A DNA stretch of 64,000 nucleotides from JASFBA01 sp034433695 (GCA_034433695.1 DAOUAK010000038.1:1-64000), one strand, 5' to 3'; positions 9,017-18,703 are shown, counted from the stretch's first letter. A program made the numbers and translations. The notes: generated from the letters alone by a model not told the origin.

Positions 9017-11028
9017 AACGTCTGCCGCTCTTCCTCGTTCTGGTGCTCTTATTGCTCCTCCTGATTCCGGGCGTGCCCGCGCAGGCCCTGACCCCTTATA
9101 CGACCTGGGCGCTGGGGCCGGGCGGCCGACTCTACCTGACACAGGACGCCTACGTTCCCGTTTCGGAGGTGCCCCTGCCCTTGTCCGGTGCGGAGGATAT
9201 GTTCATCACCGCAGAAGGAGACCTTTACATCGCCGATACGGGCAACGGCCGCATCCTGCGCCTGGACAGCAACTGGCAGATCGTGGCAACCTACGGCGAA
9301 GGGCTGCTCCGAAAGCCGAACGGCCTCTTTGTGGACCCCGAGGGAACGATGTACATCGCCGACGCCGGAAACAACTCCATCGTCATCCTCGACCATGACG
9401 GCACACTGGCCACGAGTTTTGGCCGGCCGAACGAGGCGCTCTTTGGCCGCAGGAACGAGTTCCTGCCTCGCAAAATCGCCGTAGACACGCGCCAGAACCT
9501 CTATATCGTCAGCGAGGGTTCGACCGATGGCCTGGTGATGATGACCCGAGACGGACGCTTCATCGGCTACTTTGGCGCGAACCCGGCCACGATGTCCTTG
9601 AAGATGCTCTTGCAGCGCCTGTTCCTGACGAGGGAGCAACTGGCGCAATTCATCAAGAACGAGGCGGCCTCGCCCTCCAATGTAGCCATCGACAGCGAAG
9701 GGATGATCCTTACCGTAACCTCGGGCACGGCCCGCGAGCGCAGCATCCGCCGTTTCACCGTCGCCGGCCACAATATCTTCCCCGAAATCTACGGCTCGAC
9801 GACCTTTCGCGACCTTCATGCCAGTCCGAACGGCCTGGTCACAGCGGTAGATGCCGAGGGACGAATCTACGAGTACGATCGGAAAGGAATGCTCCTCTTT
9901 GTCTTCGGGGCCCAGGACAAAGGGGAGCAACGCCTGGGACTGCTCCGCAACCCCACCGCCATCGAACGCTATCAGGACTGCATCTATGTGCTGGACAAGG
10001 ACAAGAACGCCATCGTCGTCTACCGGGAAACGAGGTTTGCCCGTCTGGTCCATGACGGTGTGCGGCTGTATGTGGAGGGCTTTTACAGCGAGGCACGACC
10101 TTACTTCGAGGAGGTGCTGCGCTATAACGGCTTATTCATCATGGCCTACCAGGCCATCGCCGATGCGTACTTCAAGGAGGGCGACTATATCCGCGCCCTG
10201 ACCTATTATCGCTATGCCGAAGACCGCCGGGGCTATTCCGAAGCCTTCTGGGAACTCCGCAACGTCGTCCTGCAACAATACCTGGCAACCGGCCTCCTCG
10301 GGCTACTCGGCCTCCTCGTTGCCCAGGGGGCCCTCAAACGCCTCGACCGCCGCTACGCCTGCTTCGCTCCGGTACGGCGTGGACTGGCCTGGCTGTGCCG
10401 CCGCAAACTCGTGGACGACTTTCTTTTCCTCTTTCGCTTCATCAAACACCCCGCCGATAGTTTCTATTACATCAAGGCCAAACAGCGCGGCAGCCTGGCG
10501 TTTGCCCTCCTGATCTATCTGTGGGTGGTCATCGTGCGGGTGCTGACCCCTTACCTGACCGGATTTATCTTCAATCCCTACGCCAACCCGGGAGAAATCC
10601 GCGCCGAAAACGAGGTCGTCTACACCCTCCTCTTCCTTCTGCTCTGGAATGCGGCGAACTACCTGGTCTCGACCATCAGTGAGGGTGAGGGCCGCGTCCG
10701 GGACGTCGTCATCGGCAGCGCCTACGCGCTCTCCCCTTACGCCATTTTTGCGCTGCCAATCGCCCTCCTCTCCAACGTCCTGAGCGCCAACGAGGCCTTT
10801 TTTTACACCTTTTCCATGAACCTGGTATGGGCCTGGACCGGGCTGATGCTTTTCCTGATGGCCAAGGAAATCCATAACTACTCCTTCGGCGAAACGGTCC
10901 GTAACGTCCTGCTGACCCTCTTCACGATGGCTATGGCGCTGCTGGCCGGCTATATCCTGTATGTGCTGGCCTCCCAGTTCTATGACTTTATCTCGGCCAT
11001 CTGGCGGGAGGCACAGTTACGTGGTTAA
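9013..11028 (+). CDS. NHL-repeat, TPR-like and YIP1-domain membrane protein
   Basis: A 671-residue protein of unusual build. A signal peptide (about 1-24) is followed by a beta-propeller of NHL-type repeats (about 55-340; for example GDLYIADTGNGRILRLDSN and GTMYIADAGNNSIVILDHD). A short TPR-like helical pair comes next (about 350-410; YSEARPYFEEVLRYNGLF). The C-terminal half has about six membrane helices resembling the YIP1 family. The propeller would face outside. Its role is unknown. Proteins of this plan sit between permease pairs and DUF5696 genes in related clusters, suggesting a sensor or an accessory part of the transporter. Start and stop both overlap neighbours, so it is translationally coupled on both sides. 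Confidence 0.75.
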   Translation: MKRLPLFLVLVLLLLLLIPGVPAQALTPYTTWALGPGGRLYLTQDAYVPVSEVPLPLSGAEDMFITAEGDLYIADTGNGRILRLDSNWQIVATYGEGLLRKPNGLFVDPEGTMYIADAGNNSIVILDHDGTLATSFGRPNEALFGRRNEFLPRKIAVDTRQNLYIVSEGSTDGLVMMTRDGRFIGYFGANPATMSLKMLLQRLFLTREQLAQFIKNEAASPSNVAIDSEGMILTVTSGTARERSIRRFTVAGHNIFPEIYGSTTFRDLHASPNGLVTAVDAEGRIYEYDRKGMLLFVFGAQDKGEQRLGLLRNPTAIERYQDCIYVLDKDKNAIVVYRETRFARLVHDGVRLYVEGFYSEARPYFEEVLRYNGLFIMAYQAIADAYFKEGDYIRALTYYRYAEDRRGYSEAFWELRNVVLQQYLATGLLGLLGLLVAQGALKRLDRRYACFAPVRRGLAWLCRRKLVDDFLFLFRFIKHPADSFYYIKAKQRGSLAFALLIYLWVVIVRVLTPYLTGFIFNPYANPGEIRAENEVVYTLLFLLLWNAANYLVSTISEGEGRVRDVVIGSAYALSPYAIFALPIALLSNVLSANEAFFYTFSMNLVWAWTGLMLFLMAKEIHNYSFGETVRNVLLTLFTMAMALLAGYILYVLASQFYDFISAIWREAQLRG

Positions 11029-13168
11029 GATGAACAGGGCCTTGACCTTTTTCCTGCTTCTCCTCTTCCTTCTGCCGGCGCCGGCCGTATTCGCCGCGCC
11101 TTCTCCAGACGCTATCCCGGGAACCTATACCCTGGTTGCTGAAAACGAGAACTTTCGCCTATACGTCAATCCGGAAACCCTGGCTTTCAAGGTGCTGGAC
11201 AAGCGTAGCGGTTACCTCTGGCATTCCAGCCTGGACGAAAAACTCCCCGAGGACCGCCTGAACAGGTCCTGGCTCGCTTTCGCCCAGAGCGGGTTCAGCG
11301 TGGACTGTCTGGACTGGAAAGCCAACACTCGGCGGGTTTCTATCGCCAGCGCCGAGCACACGATGGAGGTCCGGCCCATTGAAAACGGCCTCCAGGCCCA
11401 GGTCACCTTTAGCGATGTGGCCATTTCGGTGGGGTTGCGCCTGATCCTGGAGGAAACCGGCGTGCGGGTCGAGGTGCCATTCGAGACCATCCGTGAGGAC
11501 GGCGACTTTCGCCTGGGCATGCTCCATCTTTACCCCTGGATGGGCGCGACGCGCGGCGACGAAACGCCCGGTTATATGTTCATCCCCGACGGCTGTGGGA
11601 GCCTCATCCACTTCGCCGCCGAGACAAAAGCCCGGAACATGTACTATGGCCGCTACTACGGCATCGACCTGGGCATGGTGTCCCACCTGCCTTTCGATCC
11701 GGCCATCCGCCGGCCTTATCCCATCTCCATCCCGGTAATCGGCATGGTGCATGGCGAGGGGCAGAACGCCTACCTGGCCGTCCTGGAAAAGGGCGCGTCC
11801 TATGCCGAAATCCAGGCCCATCCCTCCGGCATCCTCACCAACTTTAACTTTCTCTACAACGCCTTCATCTACAACGAGAGTTACTTCCAGCGCACCAGCC
11901 GGGCCGGCGATGGCGTGACCGTCGTTCAGCCCCGCACCAACCGCTTCGACATCGTCATGCACTACCGCTTCCTCACCGGCCGGGAGGCCGACTATGTCGG
12001 CATGGCCCGCAGTTACCGGCAGTACTTGCTCGAAAAAGGGCTACTTCGCCGACAGCCGCTGCCCTCCGACGGCATCGGTATCCGTCTGGAGTTCCTGGCC
12101 GCCGAGCAGGAGAAAATCCTGTTCTGGAACCGCACCATTCCGATGACGACCCTGCCGCAGATGGAGCAAATCCTGGCCGAACTGGACGTTACGAACCCTC
12201 AGGTCATCTACTATGGCTGGCAGCCCGGCGGCGCTTCGGCCATGCCGCCTGCCTACCTGGCCCTGGATGGCAGCCTGGGCACCCTGGCCGACCTGGGCAG
12301 GGTGGCCGAACAGGTCGCTCGCCGTGGCGGGGCCTTCGCCTTGTACCTCGATCCCCTGGCGGCGATCCGGGATCAGGGGGGGTACTCGCGCTACGACCTG
12401 GCGGTAGCCATCACCGGCGATTACCCGCAAGGCTACCGGCGGGGAAAGCCCAATTTTTTCCTCAACCTTCCGGCCCTGGAAGCGCGTCTCGGTTCTCTCG
12501 GCCGGGAGATACAGAGCAAGGTCCCGGCCGGCCTGGCCCTGGATAACATCGGCACTACCCTGTACTCCGACTTTCGCCAGGACAACCTGCTCAACCGGGA
12601 GGAGGCGATCGACGCCTACCGTTCCCTCCTGGCCGCCATACCCGTCCCGCTGGCCCTGTACATGCCGAACGACTACCTCTTCGCCTATGCCCGGGCCTAT
12701 TACGATATCCCCATCGCCGACAGCGGCTACATCTATACCACGGCGACGGTGCCTTTCCTGCAAATCGTCCTTTCCGGCTATATGCCCTACTACGGCGAGG
12801 CCCTCAACTTTTCTCCTGACGTGCGCCAGGACCTGCTCCGACACGCCGAGTACGGTGTCTATCCCTCCTTCTTCCTTACCTACGAGGAAACCGCCCGCAT
12901 CCTGAAGACCCGGTCGAACTGGATTTACGTCTCCGCCTACCGCCAACTGGAAGCGGGGATCGAAGATAGTTATGCCTGGCTGAATGCCCTGCTGTCCCCG
13001 GTACAGGGGGCCAGCATTGTCGGACATGCACAGGTCGCCCCCCAGGTGTTTGCCACCACCTACAGCAACGGCAAGCAGATTCTGGTCAACTATAGCGAGC
13101 ACCCCGTCTCACTCTACGGCCTCACCGTTCCGGCCCGGGATGCCATCTTGAGGGAGGTAATGCCATGA
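11021..13168 (+). CDS. secreted DUF5696-like protein, possible TIM-barrel glycosidase
   Basis: About 715 residues with an N-terminal signal peptide. A beta-rich N-terminal half (ENENFRLYVNPETLAFKVLD) is followed by a barrel-like C-terminal half, including VIYYGWQPGGASAMPP, FALYLDPLAAI and AGLALDNIGTTLYSDF. That pattern recalls the strands and acidic residues of GH-fold enzymes, but I cannot assign a family reaction. GTG 11021 is preferred because GGGAGG lies 9 bases upstream; ATG 11030 is the alternative. It overlaps the YIP1-protein gene and ends in an ATGA overlap with the next permease. It is part of a conserved-looking block with two permease pairs. Confidence 0.65.
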   Translation: MVKMNRALTFFLLLLFLLPAPAVFAAPSPDAIPGTYTLVAENENFRLYVNPETLAFKVLDKRSGYLWHSSLDEKLPEDRLNRSWLAFAQSGFSVDCLDWKANTRRVSIASAEHTMEVRPIENGLQAQVTFSDVAISVGLRLILEETGVRVEVPFETIREDGDFRLGMLHLYPWMGATRGDETPGYMFIPDGCGSLIHFAAETKARNMYYGRYYGIDLGMVSHLPFDPAIRRPYPISIPVIGMVHGEGQNAYLAVLEKGASYAEIQAHPSGILTNFNFLYNAFIYNESYFQRTSRAGDGVTVVQPRTNRFDIVMHYRFLTGREADYVGMARSYRQYLLEKGLLRRQPLPSDGIGIRLEFLAAEQEKILFWNRTIPMTTLPQMEQILAELDVTNPQVIYYGWQPGGASAMPPAYLALDGSLGTLADLGRVAEQVARRGGAFALYLDPLAAIRDQGGYSRYDLAVAITGDYPQGYRRGKPNFFLNLPALEARLGSLGREIQSKVPAGLALDNIGTTLYSDFRQDNLLNREEAIDAYRSLLAAIPVPLALYMPNDYLFAYARAYYDIPIADSGYIYTTATVPFLQIVLSGYMPYYGEALNFSPDVRQDLLRHAEYGVYPSFFLTYEETARILKTRSNWIYVSAYRQLEAGIEDSYAWLNALLSPVQGASIVGHAQVAPQVFATTYSNGKQILVNYSEHPVSLYGLTVPARDAILREVMP

Positions 13169-14043
13169 CATCATCCGGCCGGCCCCGCTTCACCCTTCGC
13201 CTGCGCCAGGCCCTGCAAGGCTATCTTTTCGTGGCCATCTGGATCATCGGCTTTGCCCTCTTCGCTCTGGCTCCGCTCGTTCAAACCTTCCTCTACAGCC
13301 TGAACCGGGTCATCGTCTCGGCCACCGGCGTGGAGCAGACCTTCGTTGCCTGGCAGAACTATACCAAAGCCCTGTTCACCGACCCCACCTTCATCGAATT
13401 GCTGATCGGATACATCCTGGAGACGCTTATCTCTGTGCCGATCATCATGATCTTTTCCCTGATCATCGCTCTGCTCCTCAACCTGAAACTGCCGCTCAGG
13501 GGCATCTTTCGCACGATCTTCTTCCTGCCGGTCGTCATCACCAGCGGGCCGGTGATTCGTGAACTCGTCTCGCAGGGGGCGACCGCCGCACCGCAGATCG
13601 CACAGTCGCCGGTGGTGCTGGATTTCCTGGCCCAGTTGCCGGAGGTGCTTCGCGGGCCGGCCGAGTACCTGCTGACTTCGTTCATCCTGATTCTCTGGTT
13701 CTCGGGCGTCCAGATTCTGATCTACCTGGCCAGCCTGCAGCGAATCGACCGCAGCCTCTATGAAGCAGCCGCCATCGACGGCGCTTCGGCCTGGGAAATG
13801 TTTTGGAAGATCACCTTGCCGTCGCTTTCTTCGACCAACGTGGTGGTAGCCATCTATACCATCGTTATCCTTTCGCACTTTCCCGAGAACAAGGTGGTGC
13901 GCTACATTTATACCCAGACCTATGACATCAAGGGTGGCATCGGCTACGCCAGCGCGATGTCGTTCCTGTACCTGGCCGCCCTGGTGCTCGTCCTGCTCAT
14001 CGCCTACATTGTCCTGTCTCTGCGCGCCAGGAAAGTACGATAG
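13165..14043 (+). CDS. MalF-type sugar ABC transporter permease (second pair)
   Basis: A 292-residue permease with six helices and the EAA loop EAAAIDGASAWEMFWKITLP at residue 200. The ATG overlaps the stop of the DUF5696-like gene. It is distinct in sequence from the first MalF-type protein at 7167, so this is a separate transporter, probably served by the 472-residue lipoprotein or sharing the large binding protein. No ATPase lies nearby. Confidence 0.9.
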   Translation: MTSSGRPRFTLRLRQALQGYLFVAIWIIGFALFALAPLVQTFLYSLNRVIVSATGVEQTFVAWQNYTKALFTDPTFIELLIGYILETLISVPIIMIFSLIIALLLNLKLPLRGIFRTIFFLPVVITSGPVIRELVSQGATAAPQIAQSPVVLDFLAQLPEVLRGPAEYLLTSFILILWFSGVQILIYLASLQRIDRSLYEAAAIDGASAWEMFWKITLPSLSSTNVVVAIYTIVILSHFPENKVVRYIYTQTYDIKGGIGYASAMSFLYLAALVLVLLIAYIVLSLRARKVR

Positions 14044-14069
14044 TCGGAATCGGCCTGCAAGGTGTACCG

Positions 14070-15071
14070 ATGGACCTGCATCCCATAAGGAAAACGAAAT
14101 TTGGGGATCGGAGGGGGCCTCGCCTCGAGGAACTCCTCTCTCGCCTCGCCCCCCTTGGGGACAGGATTCGCGGCTTGCTATTCGGCACGCGCTCCGGTTA
14201 CGGCCTGATTTTCACCGTCCTCGCCTACGCCTTGCTCATCATTATCGGCTTTGTGTACCTCTACCCGCTCCTCTTTATGCTGGTTACCAGCCTGAAAAGT
14301 CCCACCGACCTGCTCAACCCAATGGCGCAATGGATACCCAACGAGTTGTACCTGGGCAACTATGCCAAAGCCTACCGCGTCCTGAATTACCCTTCCACCT
14401 TGCTCTCCTCCATTCTGGTCAGCGTTGTACCTTCGGTGATTCAGACCATCGTTTGCTCGGTCGTGGGCTACGGCCTGGCCCGCTACCGGTTCCCCGGCAA
14501 GCACCTGCTTTTCCTGTTGATCCTGGCCACCTTTCTCATCCCGCCCCAGAACACCGTCATCCCGCAGATGCTCACTTACCGGCAGTTCGGTCTGCTGGGG
14601 AGCATCTGGGCGATGATCCTGCCGGCCCTGTGCGGACAGGGCTTTCGTAGCGCTATCTTCATCCTCATCTTTTACCTGTCTTTCCTTACTCTGCCCAAAG
14701 CGCTCGAAGAGGCGGCCCGTCTGGACGGAGCATCCGAGGCCCGAATTTTCCTCCAGATCGCCGTTCCGAACGTCATTCCGGCTTATATCGTCTCCCTGAT
14801 CTTTTCCATCGTCTGGTACTGGAACGAGACCTACCTGACCGTCATCTTCCTGGAGGGCGGCATCCAAACCCTGCCGATGCAACTTTCCAAGTTCGCCCAG
14901 GCCTATGAGAACCTCTATCCGGCCGGCATGGTCAACATCTTCGACCGTCTGAACGAGGCGGTCAAACTCAGCGGCACCTTCCTCAACATCTTGCCCCTTC
15001 TGCTGATGTATTTTGTCCTGCAAAGGTGGTTCGTCGAATCGATCGAAAGGACGGGTATCACCGGTGAATAG
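14070..15071 (+). CDS. MalG-type sugar ABC transporter permease (second pair)
   Basis: A 333-residue permease with a longer cytoplasmic N-terminus (about 50 residues) than usual, six helices, and the EAA loop EAARLDGASEARIFLQIAVP at residue 214. It partners the permease at 13165. A 26-base gap and AAGGTG precede ATG 14070. An internal start is possible because the first 40 residues are charged and look unlike a permease start. Confidence 0.88.
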   Translation: MDLHPIRKTKFGDRRGPRLEELLSRLAPLGDRIRGLLFGTRSGYGLIFTVLAYALLIIIGFVYLYPLLFMLVTSLKSPTDLLNPMAQWIPNELYLGNYAKAYRVLNYPSTLLSSILVSVVPSVIQTIVCSVVGYGLARYRFPGKHLLFLLILATFLIPPQNTVIPQMLTYRQFGLLGSIWAMILPALCGQGFRSAIFILIFYLSFLTLPKALEEAARLDGASEARIFLQIAVPNVIPAYIVSLIFSIVWYWNETYLTVIFLEGGIQTLPMQLSKFAQAYENLYPAGMVNIFDRLNEAVKLSGTFLNILPLLLMYFVLQRWFVESIERTGITGE

Positions 15072-16425
15072 ACGGCTTGCTCTCCTCCTGGCGCTCTTTC
15101 TCATGTCTTCCTGTGGCCCGCTGGCTCCGTCTCCGCAGGCGGGAGGTGTCAGGCCGGCTGGCGTGCCCTCTCAGACGCTTGTTCCCGCACCTACCCCAAC
15201 GTGGACGCCTGCTCCTACGCAAACCCCCGTCCTCGTTGCCATCGAAGAGGTGATCGAGGGGGAAATGTGCGGAGCCTTTGACTTCTTCTGGGAACAGGCC
15301 AACACCGACCCTGAAAGCCCCGGCTACGGCCTTATCCGAGACCGTTATCCCGGTTCGGAGGGCATCGCCAGCATCGCCTCGGTCGGTTTCGGCCTCACTG
15401 CCTATGTGATTGGGGCGGAAAAGGGCTATGTCACGCGCGAACAGGCCTGCGAACGCGTGGCCGGCACGCTGGACACCCTCCTGGCCCTCGAGCGCGAACA
15501 CGGCTTCTACTTCCACTTCCTCGATATGCGAACCGGCAGGCGTGCCTGGCAAAGTGAGGTCTCCAGCATCGACACCGCCATCCTGTTGATGGGTGTCTTG
15601 AGCGCCGGGGAGTACTGCCGCGAGAGCCAGGCCAAGGCCGAAGAAATATACACCGGCGTGGACTGGCCCTGGTTCGTGGACCCCGATCGGAACATGTTCT
15701 ACATGGCTTACCGTCCGGAAAAGGGCTTTGAGGGTTATTGGGACTTTTACGCCGAGCAACTGATGCTCTACGTCCTGGCTGCCGGCTCGCCTACCCATCC
15801 GGTTGACCCGGTGGTGTACTATACCTTTACCCGCCACTCGGCCAAATACGGGGAGGGGCAGCCCTTTATTCACTCCTGGTTCGGCTCGATCTTTACCTAC
15901 CAGTACAGCCATGCCTGGATCGACTTCCGTGGTCTCACCGACCGTCGGGGCGTGAACTGGTTCGACAACTCGGTCGAGGCCTCCCTGGCGCATTACCGCT
16001 TCGCCGTGGCGATGGACGAAAAGTACCTGACGCTGGGTCCGCAGGCCTGGGGGTTGACCGCCTGCGACAGCCCCCACGGGTACGAGGGACGTTACGGTGC
16101 ACCCCCCTCCGGCTACGACTACAGACAGCACCTGGTGGATGATACGATTGCCCCCGCCGGAGCCATCGGCTCCATCCTCTTCCTGCCGGAAGAGGCCAAA
16201 CAGGCCATGGCCTACTATTACTCCTTGGAAAAACTCCGGGGGCCGTACGGCTTTCAGGATGCCTTTAACCTGACCGAGAACTGGTTCTCCAGCGATGTCA
16301 TCGGCATCGACAAGGGCATCTCCCTCTTGATGCTGGCGAATTATCAAAACGACCTGGTCTACGCCGTTACGATGAAGAATGTGCACATCCAGAATGGACT
16401 GGAAAGGCTGGGAATCACGAGATGA
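15064..16425 (+). CDS. GH144-like (glucoamylase-family fold) lipoprotein, candidate beta-glucanase
   Basis: A 453-residue lipoprotein with lipobox LMSSC (Cys17), a Thr/Pro-rich linker (about 25-55) and an (alpha/alpha)6-type domain. The domain shows the glucoamylase-family (Pfam Glycoamylase) pattern: FDFFWEQANTDPESPGYGLI, then SIASVGFGLTAYVIGAEKGY and later WGLTACDSPHGYEG. Characterised members form GH144, endo-beta-1,2-glucanases and related exo-enzymes. Surface anchoring fits cleavage of a polymer outside the cell before uptake by the neighbouring transporters. GTG 15064 gives the signal peptide and overlaps the previous gene by 8 bases. The linkage is inferred from the family, not shown. 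Confidence 0.75.
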   Translation: MNRRLALLLALFLMSSCGPLAPSPQAGGVRPAGVPSQTLVPAPTPTWTPAPTQTPVLVAIEEVIEGEMCGAFDFFWEQANTDPESPGYGLIRDRYPGSEGIASIASVGFGLTAYVIGAEKGYVTREQACERVAGTLDTLLALEREHGFYFHFLDMRTGRRAWQSEVSSIDTAILLMGVLSAGEYCRESQAKAEEIYTGVDWPWFVDPDRNMFYMAYRPEKGFEGYWDFYAEQLMLYVLAAGSPTHPVDPVVYYTFTRHSAKYGEGQPFIHSWFGSIFTYQYSHAWIDFRGLTDRRGVNWFDNSVEASLAHYRFAVAMDEKYLTLGPQAWGLTACDSPHGYEGRYGAPPSGYDYRQHLVDDTIAPAGAIGSILFLPEEAKQAMAYYYSLEKLRGPYGFQDAFNLTENWFSSDVIGIDKGISLLMLANYQNDLVYAVTMKNVHIQNGLERLGITR

Positions 16426-17414
16426 TCACCATCAAAGACGTTGCCCAACGTGCCGGGGTCAGCATCACCACCGTTTCTTATGTGCTTAACGGCAAGGGGA
16501 ACATCAGCGAAGCCACACGCCGGGCGGTTCTGGCTGCGGCGGAGGAACTCAACTACCATCCTAACGCCCATGCCCGCCACCTGAAGAAGCGGAGAACGCG
16601 CACCATCGGTGCCTTTGTCGGCTCTCTGGGTGGCCTGTTCTACGAGGAGATTCTGGAAGGCGTCCACGCCGCAATCTTGCAAACGGACTATGAACTCATC
16701 GTCGTCCCGGAGACACATGCTCCCAGCCGTATTCTCTGCAACCGCCAGGTGGATGCCGCCATTGTCTTCGACGTCAAGATTCCGGACGATCTGCTGGTCA
16801 GCCTGGCCTGGAAACGCTTCCCCATCGTTACCTTCGACCGCTACCTGGAAGCCGAATACGTCTTTCCTCTCCTCGTCGATAACCCTAGCGGTACACGCGA
16901 GGTGTTCTACCACCTCTACAACCAGGGAGTCCGGCACTTGGCCTTTGTGGCCGGCGCTCCCGATTCGTTCGACAATGCCGAGCGCAAGGAAACCTTTCTC
17001 GGCGAAGCCGAAAAGCGTGGCCTCAGCGTCCGTTGCTATCAAGGGAACTTTACCGAGACCTCCGGCTACCAGATTGCCCGGGAAATTATCGCTTCCCGAG
17101 ACCTTCCCGAAGCAGTTTTCTGCGCCAACGATCAGATGGCAATCGGCTTCCTGAAGGCCATGCACGAACACGGCCTGCGCGCCCCCCAGGATATCGCTCT
17201 GGTCGGCTTCGACGACATCCCGGTCGCCTGCTACCTGCAACCGCCGCTTTCCACCGTCCACGTCTCGCGCACGGAATGGGGCCGACAGGCGGTGGTTCGG
17301 CTGATCGACTTTCTGGAGCACGATATCTCCTTTCCCCGAGAGCGAATTCCGGTTCGCTTCGTTGCCCGCGAATCTTCGCTGATCTCACCGCAGTTCCCAC
17401 GGCCATTGCCATGA
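16422..17414 (+). CDS. LacI-family transcriptional regulator
   Basis: A 330-residue repressor with a textbook N-terminal helix-turn-helix (MITIKDVAQRAGVSITTVSY then VLNGKGNISEATRRAVLAAA) and hinge (LNYHPNAHARHLKKRRTRTI). A periplasmic-binding-protein-type sugar sensor domain follows (residues about 60-330), ending with the family motif ALVGFDDIPVACYLQPPLST. ATGA overlaps with both neighbours put its expression under the operon it most likely controls through the palindrome at 185-198, making a negative feedback loop. The effector is probably a breakdown product of the imported oligosaccharide. Confidence 0.92.
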   Translation: MITIKDVAQRAGVSITTVSYVLNGKGNISEATRRAVLAAAEELNYHPNAHARHLKKRRTRTIGAFVGSLGGLFYEEILEGVHAAILQTDYELIVVPETHAPSRILCNRQVDAAIVFDVKIPDDLLVSLAWKRFPIVTFDRYLEAEYVFPLLVDNPSGTREVFYHLYNQGVRHLAFVAGAPDSFDNAERKETFLGEAEKRGLSVRCYQGNFTETSGYQIAREIIASRDLPEAVFCANDQMAIGFLKAMHEHGLRAPQDIALVGFDDIPVACYLQPPLSTVHVSRTEWGRQAVVRLIDFLEHDISFPRERIPVRFVARESSLISPQFPRPLP

Positions 17415-18703
17415 AAGCAGATACCCTCCTGGCCGAAGAAATTCGGGGGGCGGTCCGGTTCTTCCTGGAGCATACCAATCTTCACCCGGAAAGCCCCGGC
17501 TTTGGCCTGACCGTGGATTCGACCAAGCGGCCGGCCAGGGCTTCCATCGCTTCGACCGGCTTTGCCCTGACCGCCTGGGTGATCGCGGCCGAACGGGGCC
17601 TTATCCCGCAACAAGAGGCCCGCCGAATCGTCCACGGCACGCTCCACACCCTGTTCCACCATGCCGACCAGCACCGCGGCTTCTTTGCCCACTTTTTGCA
17701 CATCGACAGCGCCGGCCGCTTCGGCAAAAGCGAGTACAGCACCATCGACACCGCCCTCTGCCTGAACGGCGTCATCACCGCAGCCGCATACTTTCACCAC
17801 GATGCGACCATCGCCGAACTGGCCGCAGGCATCCTCGATCGCGTGGACTGGGATTTCATCGTCTTTGAGCGAGATCGAGAGGCCCTCTTCCGTATGGCCT
17901 ACAACCCTGACCCGGACGGCGATTACGTCAGCGGGCAACCGGGCTTCATCGGCCAGTGGGATATGGCCGCCGAGCAGAAGATGATGTACCTCCAGGCCTC
18001 CCTGCACCTCGAGGCCGGCCTCGCCCGCCGGCTCTACCGGGGCTTTCGCCGCGACATCGGCTACCACGAAGGCCGGCCGATCATCATCAACCCCGGCGGC
18101 AGCCTCTTTGCCTACCTGTTCAGCGAGGCCTGGCTGGATACCGCCCGCTACCTCGATCCCGACGGCGTGGACTGGTTCGAGAACACCCGCCGCGCGGCCC
18201 TGGCCAACCGGGCTTTCTGCATCGAGAACTCGACGTGCTTCCGGACTTATCACGCCCGCAGTTGGGGATTGAGCGCCGGGGATAGCCCGCACGGCTACGA
18301 CGTCTTTGGCGCCCCTCCCTGCCTGGGCGAACCCTATCACGATGGAACGGTCTCCATCTATGCGGCCGTCGCTTGCCTGCCCTTCCTGCCCGAGGAGATC
18401 CTGGAAATGATGACCTACCTCCACCGCCATCAGCCGCGCACCTGGGGCCGGTACGGCTTCTTCGACGCCTACAACCTGGATGTCTCGCCTCCCTGGTACA
18501 GCCGGGCCGTTTATGCCATCGACAAGGGCTGCTCGATGATCATGACCGAAAACTATCTCAGCGGCCTGGTGTGGAGTGTTTACACAAGCAGTCCTTATAT
18601 CCGCCAGGCTCTCCATACCCTGGGCTTCACCGAACGGGCCGGCCGGCTCCTATCAGGGCAAAACTCTGGAACAGCATCTCCCGCAGACGGATCGATTCCC
18701 TAG
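17411..18703 (+). CDS. GH144-like (glucoamylase-family fold) protein, cytoplasmic paralogue
   Basis: A 430-residue protein clearly related to the lipoprotein at 15064 over its whole length: VRFFLEHTNLHPESPGFGL, SIASTGFALTAWVIAAERGL, SEYSTIDTALCLNG and WGLSAGDSPHGYDVFGAPPC. It has no signal peptide or linker, so it should act inside the cell, perhaps on imported oligosaccharides. ATG 17411 overlaps the LacI-gene stop. A longer open frame upstream, inside the LacI gene, has no plausible start. Its coupling to the regulator and to GH35 supports a role in the last degradation steps. Specificity is unknown. Confidence 0.72.
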   Translation: MKADTLLAEEIRGAVRFFLEHTNLHPESPGFGLTVDSTKRPARASIASTGFALTAWVIAAERGLIPQQEARRIVHGTLHTLFHHADQHRGFFAHFLHIDSAGRFGKSEYSTIDTALCLNGVITAAAYFHHDATIAELAAGILDRVDWDFIVFERDREALFRMAYNPDPDGDYVSGQPGFIGQWDMAAEQKMMYLQASLHLEAGLARRLYRGFRRDIGYHEGRPIIINPGGSLFAYLFSEAWLDTARYLDPDGVDWFENTRRAALANRAFCIENSTCFRTYHARSWGLSAGDSPHGYDVFGAPPCLGEPYHDGTVSIYAAVACLPFLPEEILEMMTYLHRHQPRTWGRYGFFDAYNLDVSPPWYSRAVYAIDKGCSMIMTENYLSGLVWSVYTSSPYIRQALHTLGFTERAGRLLSGQNSGTASPADGSIP

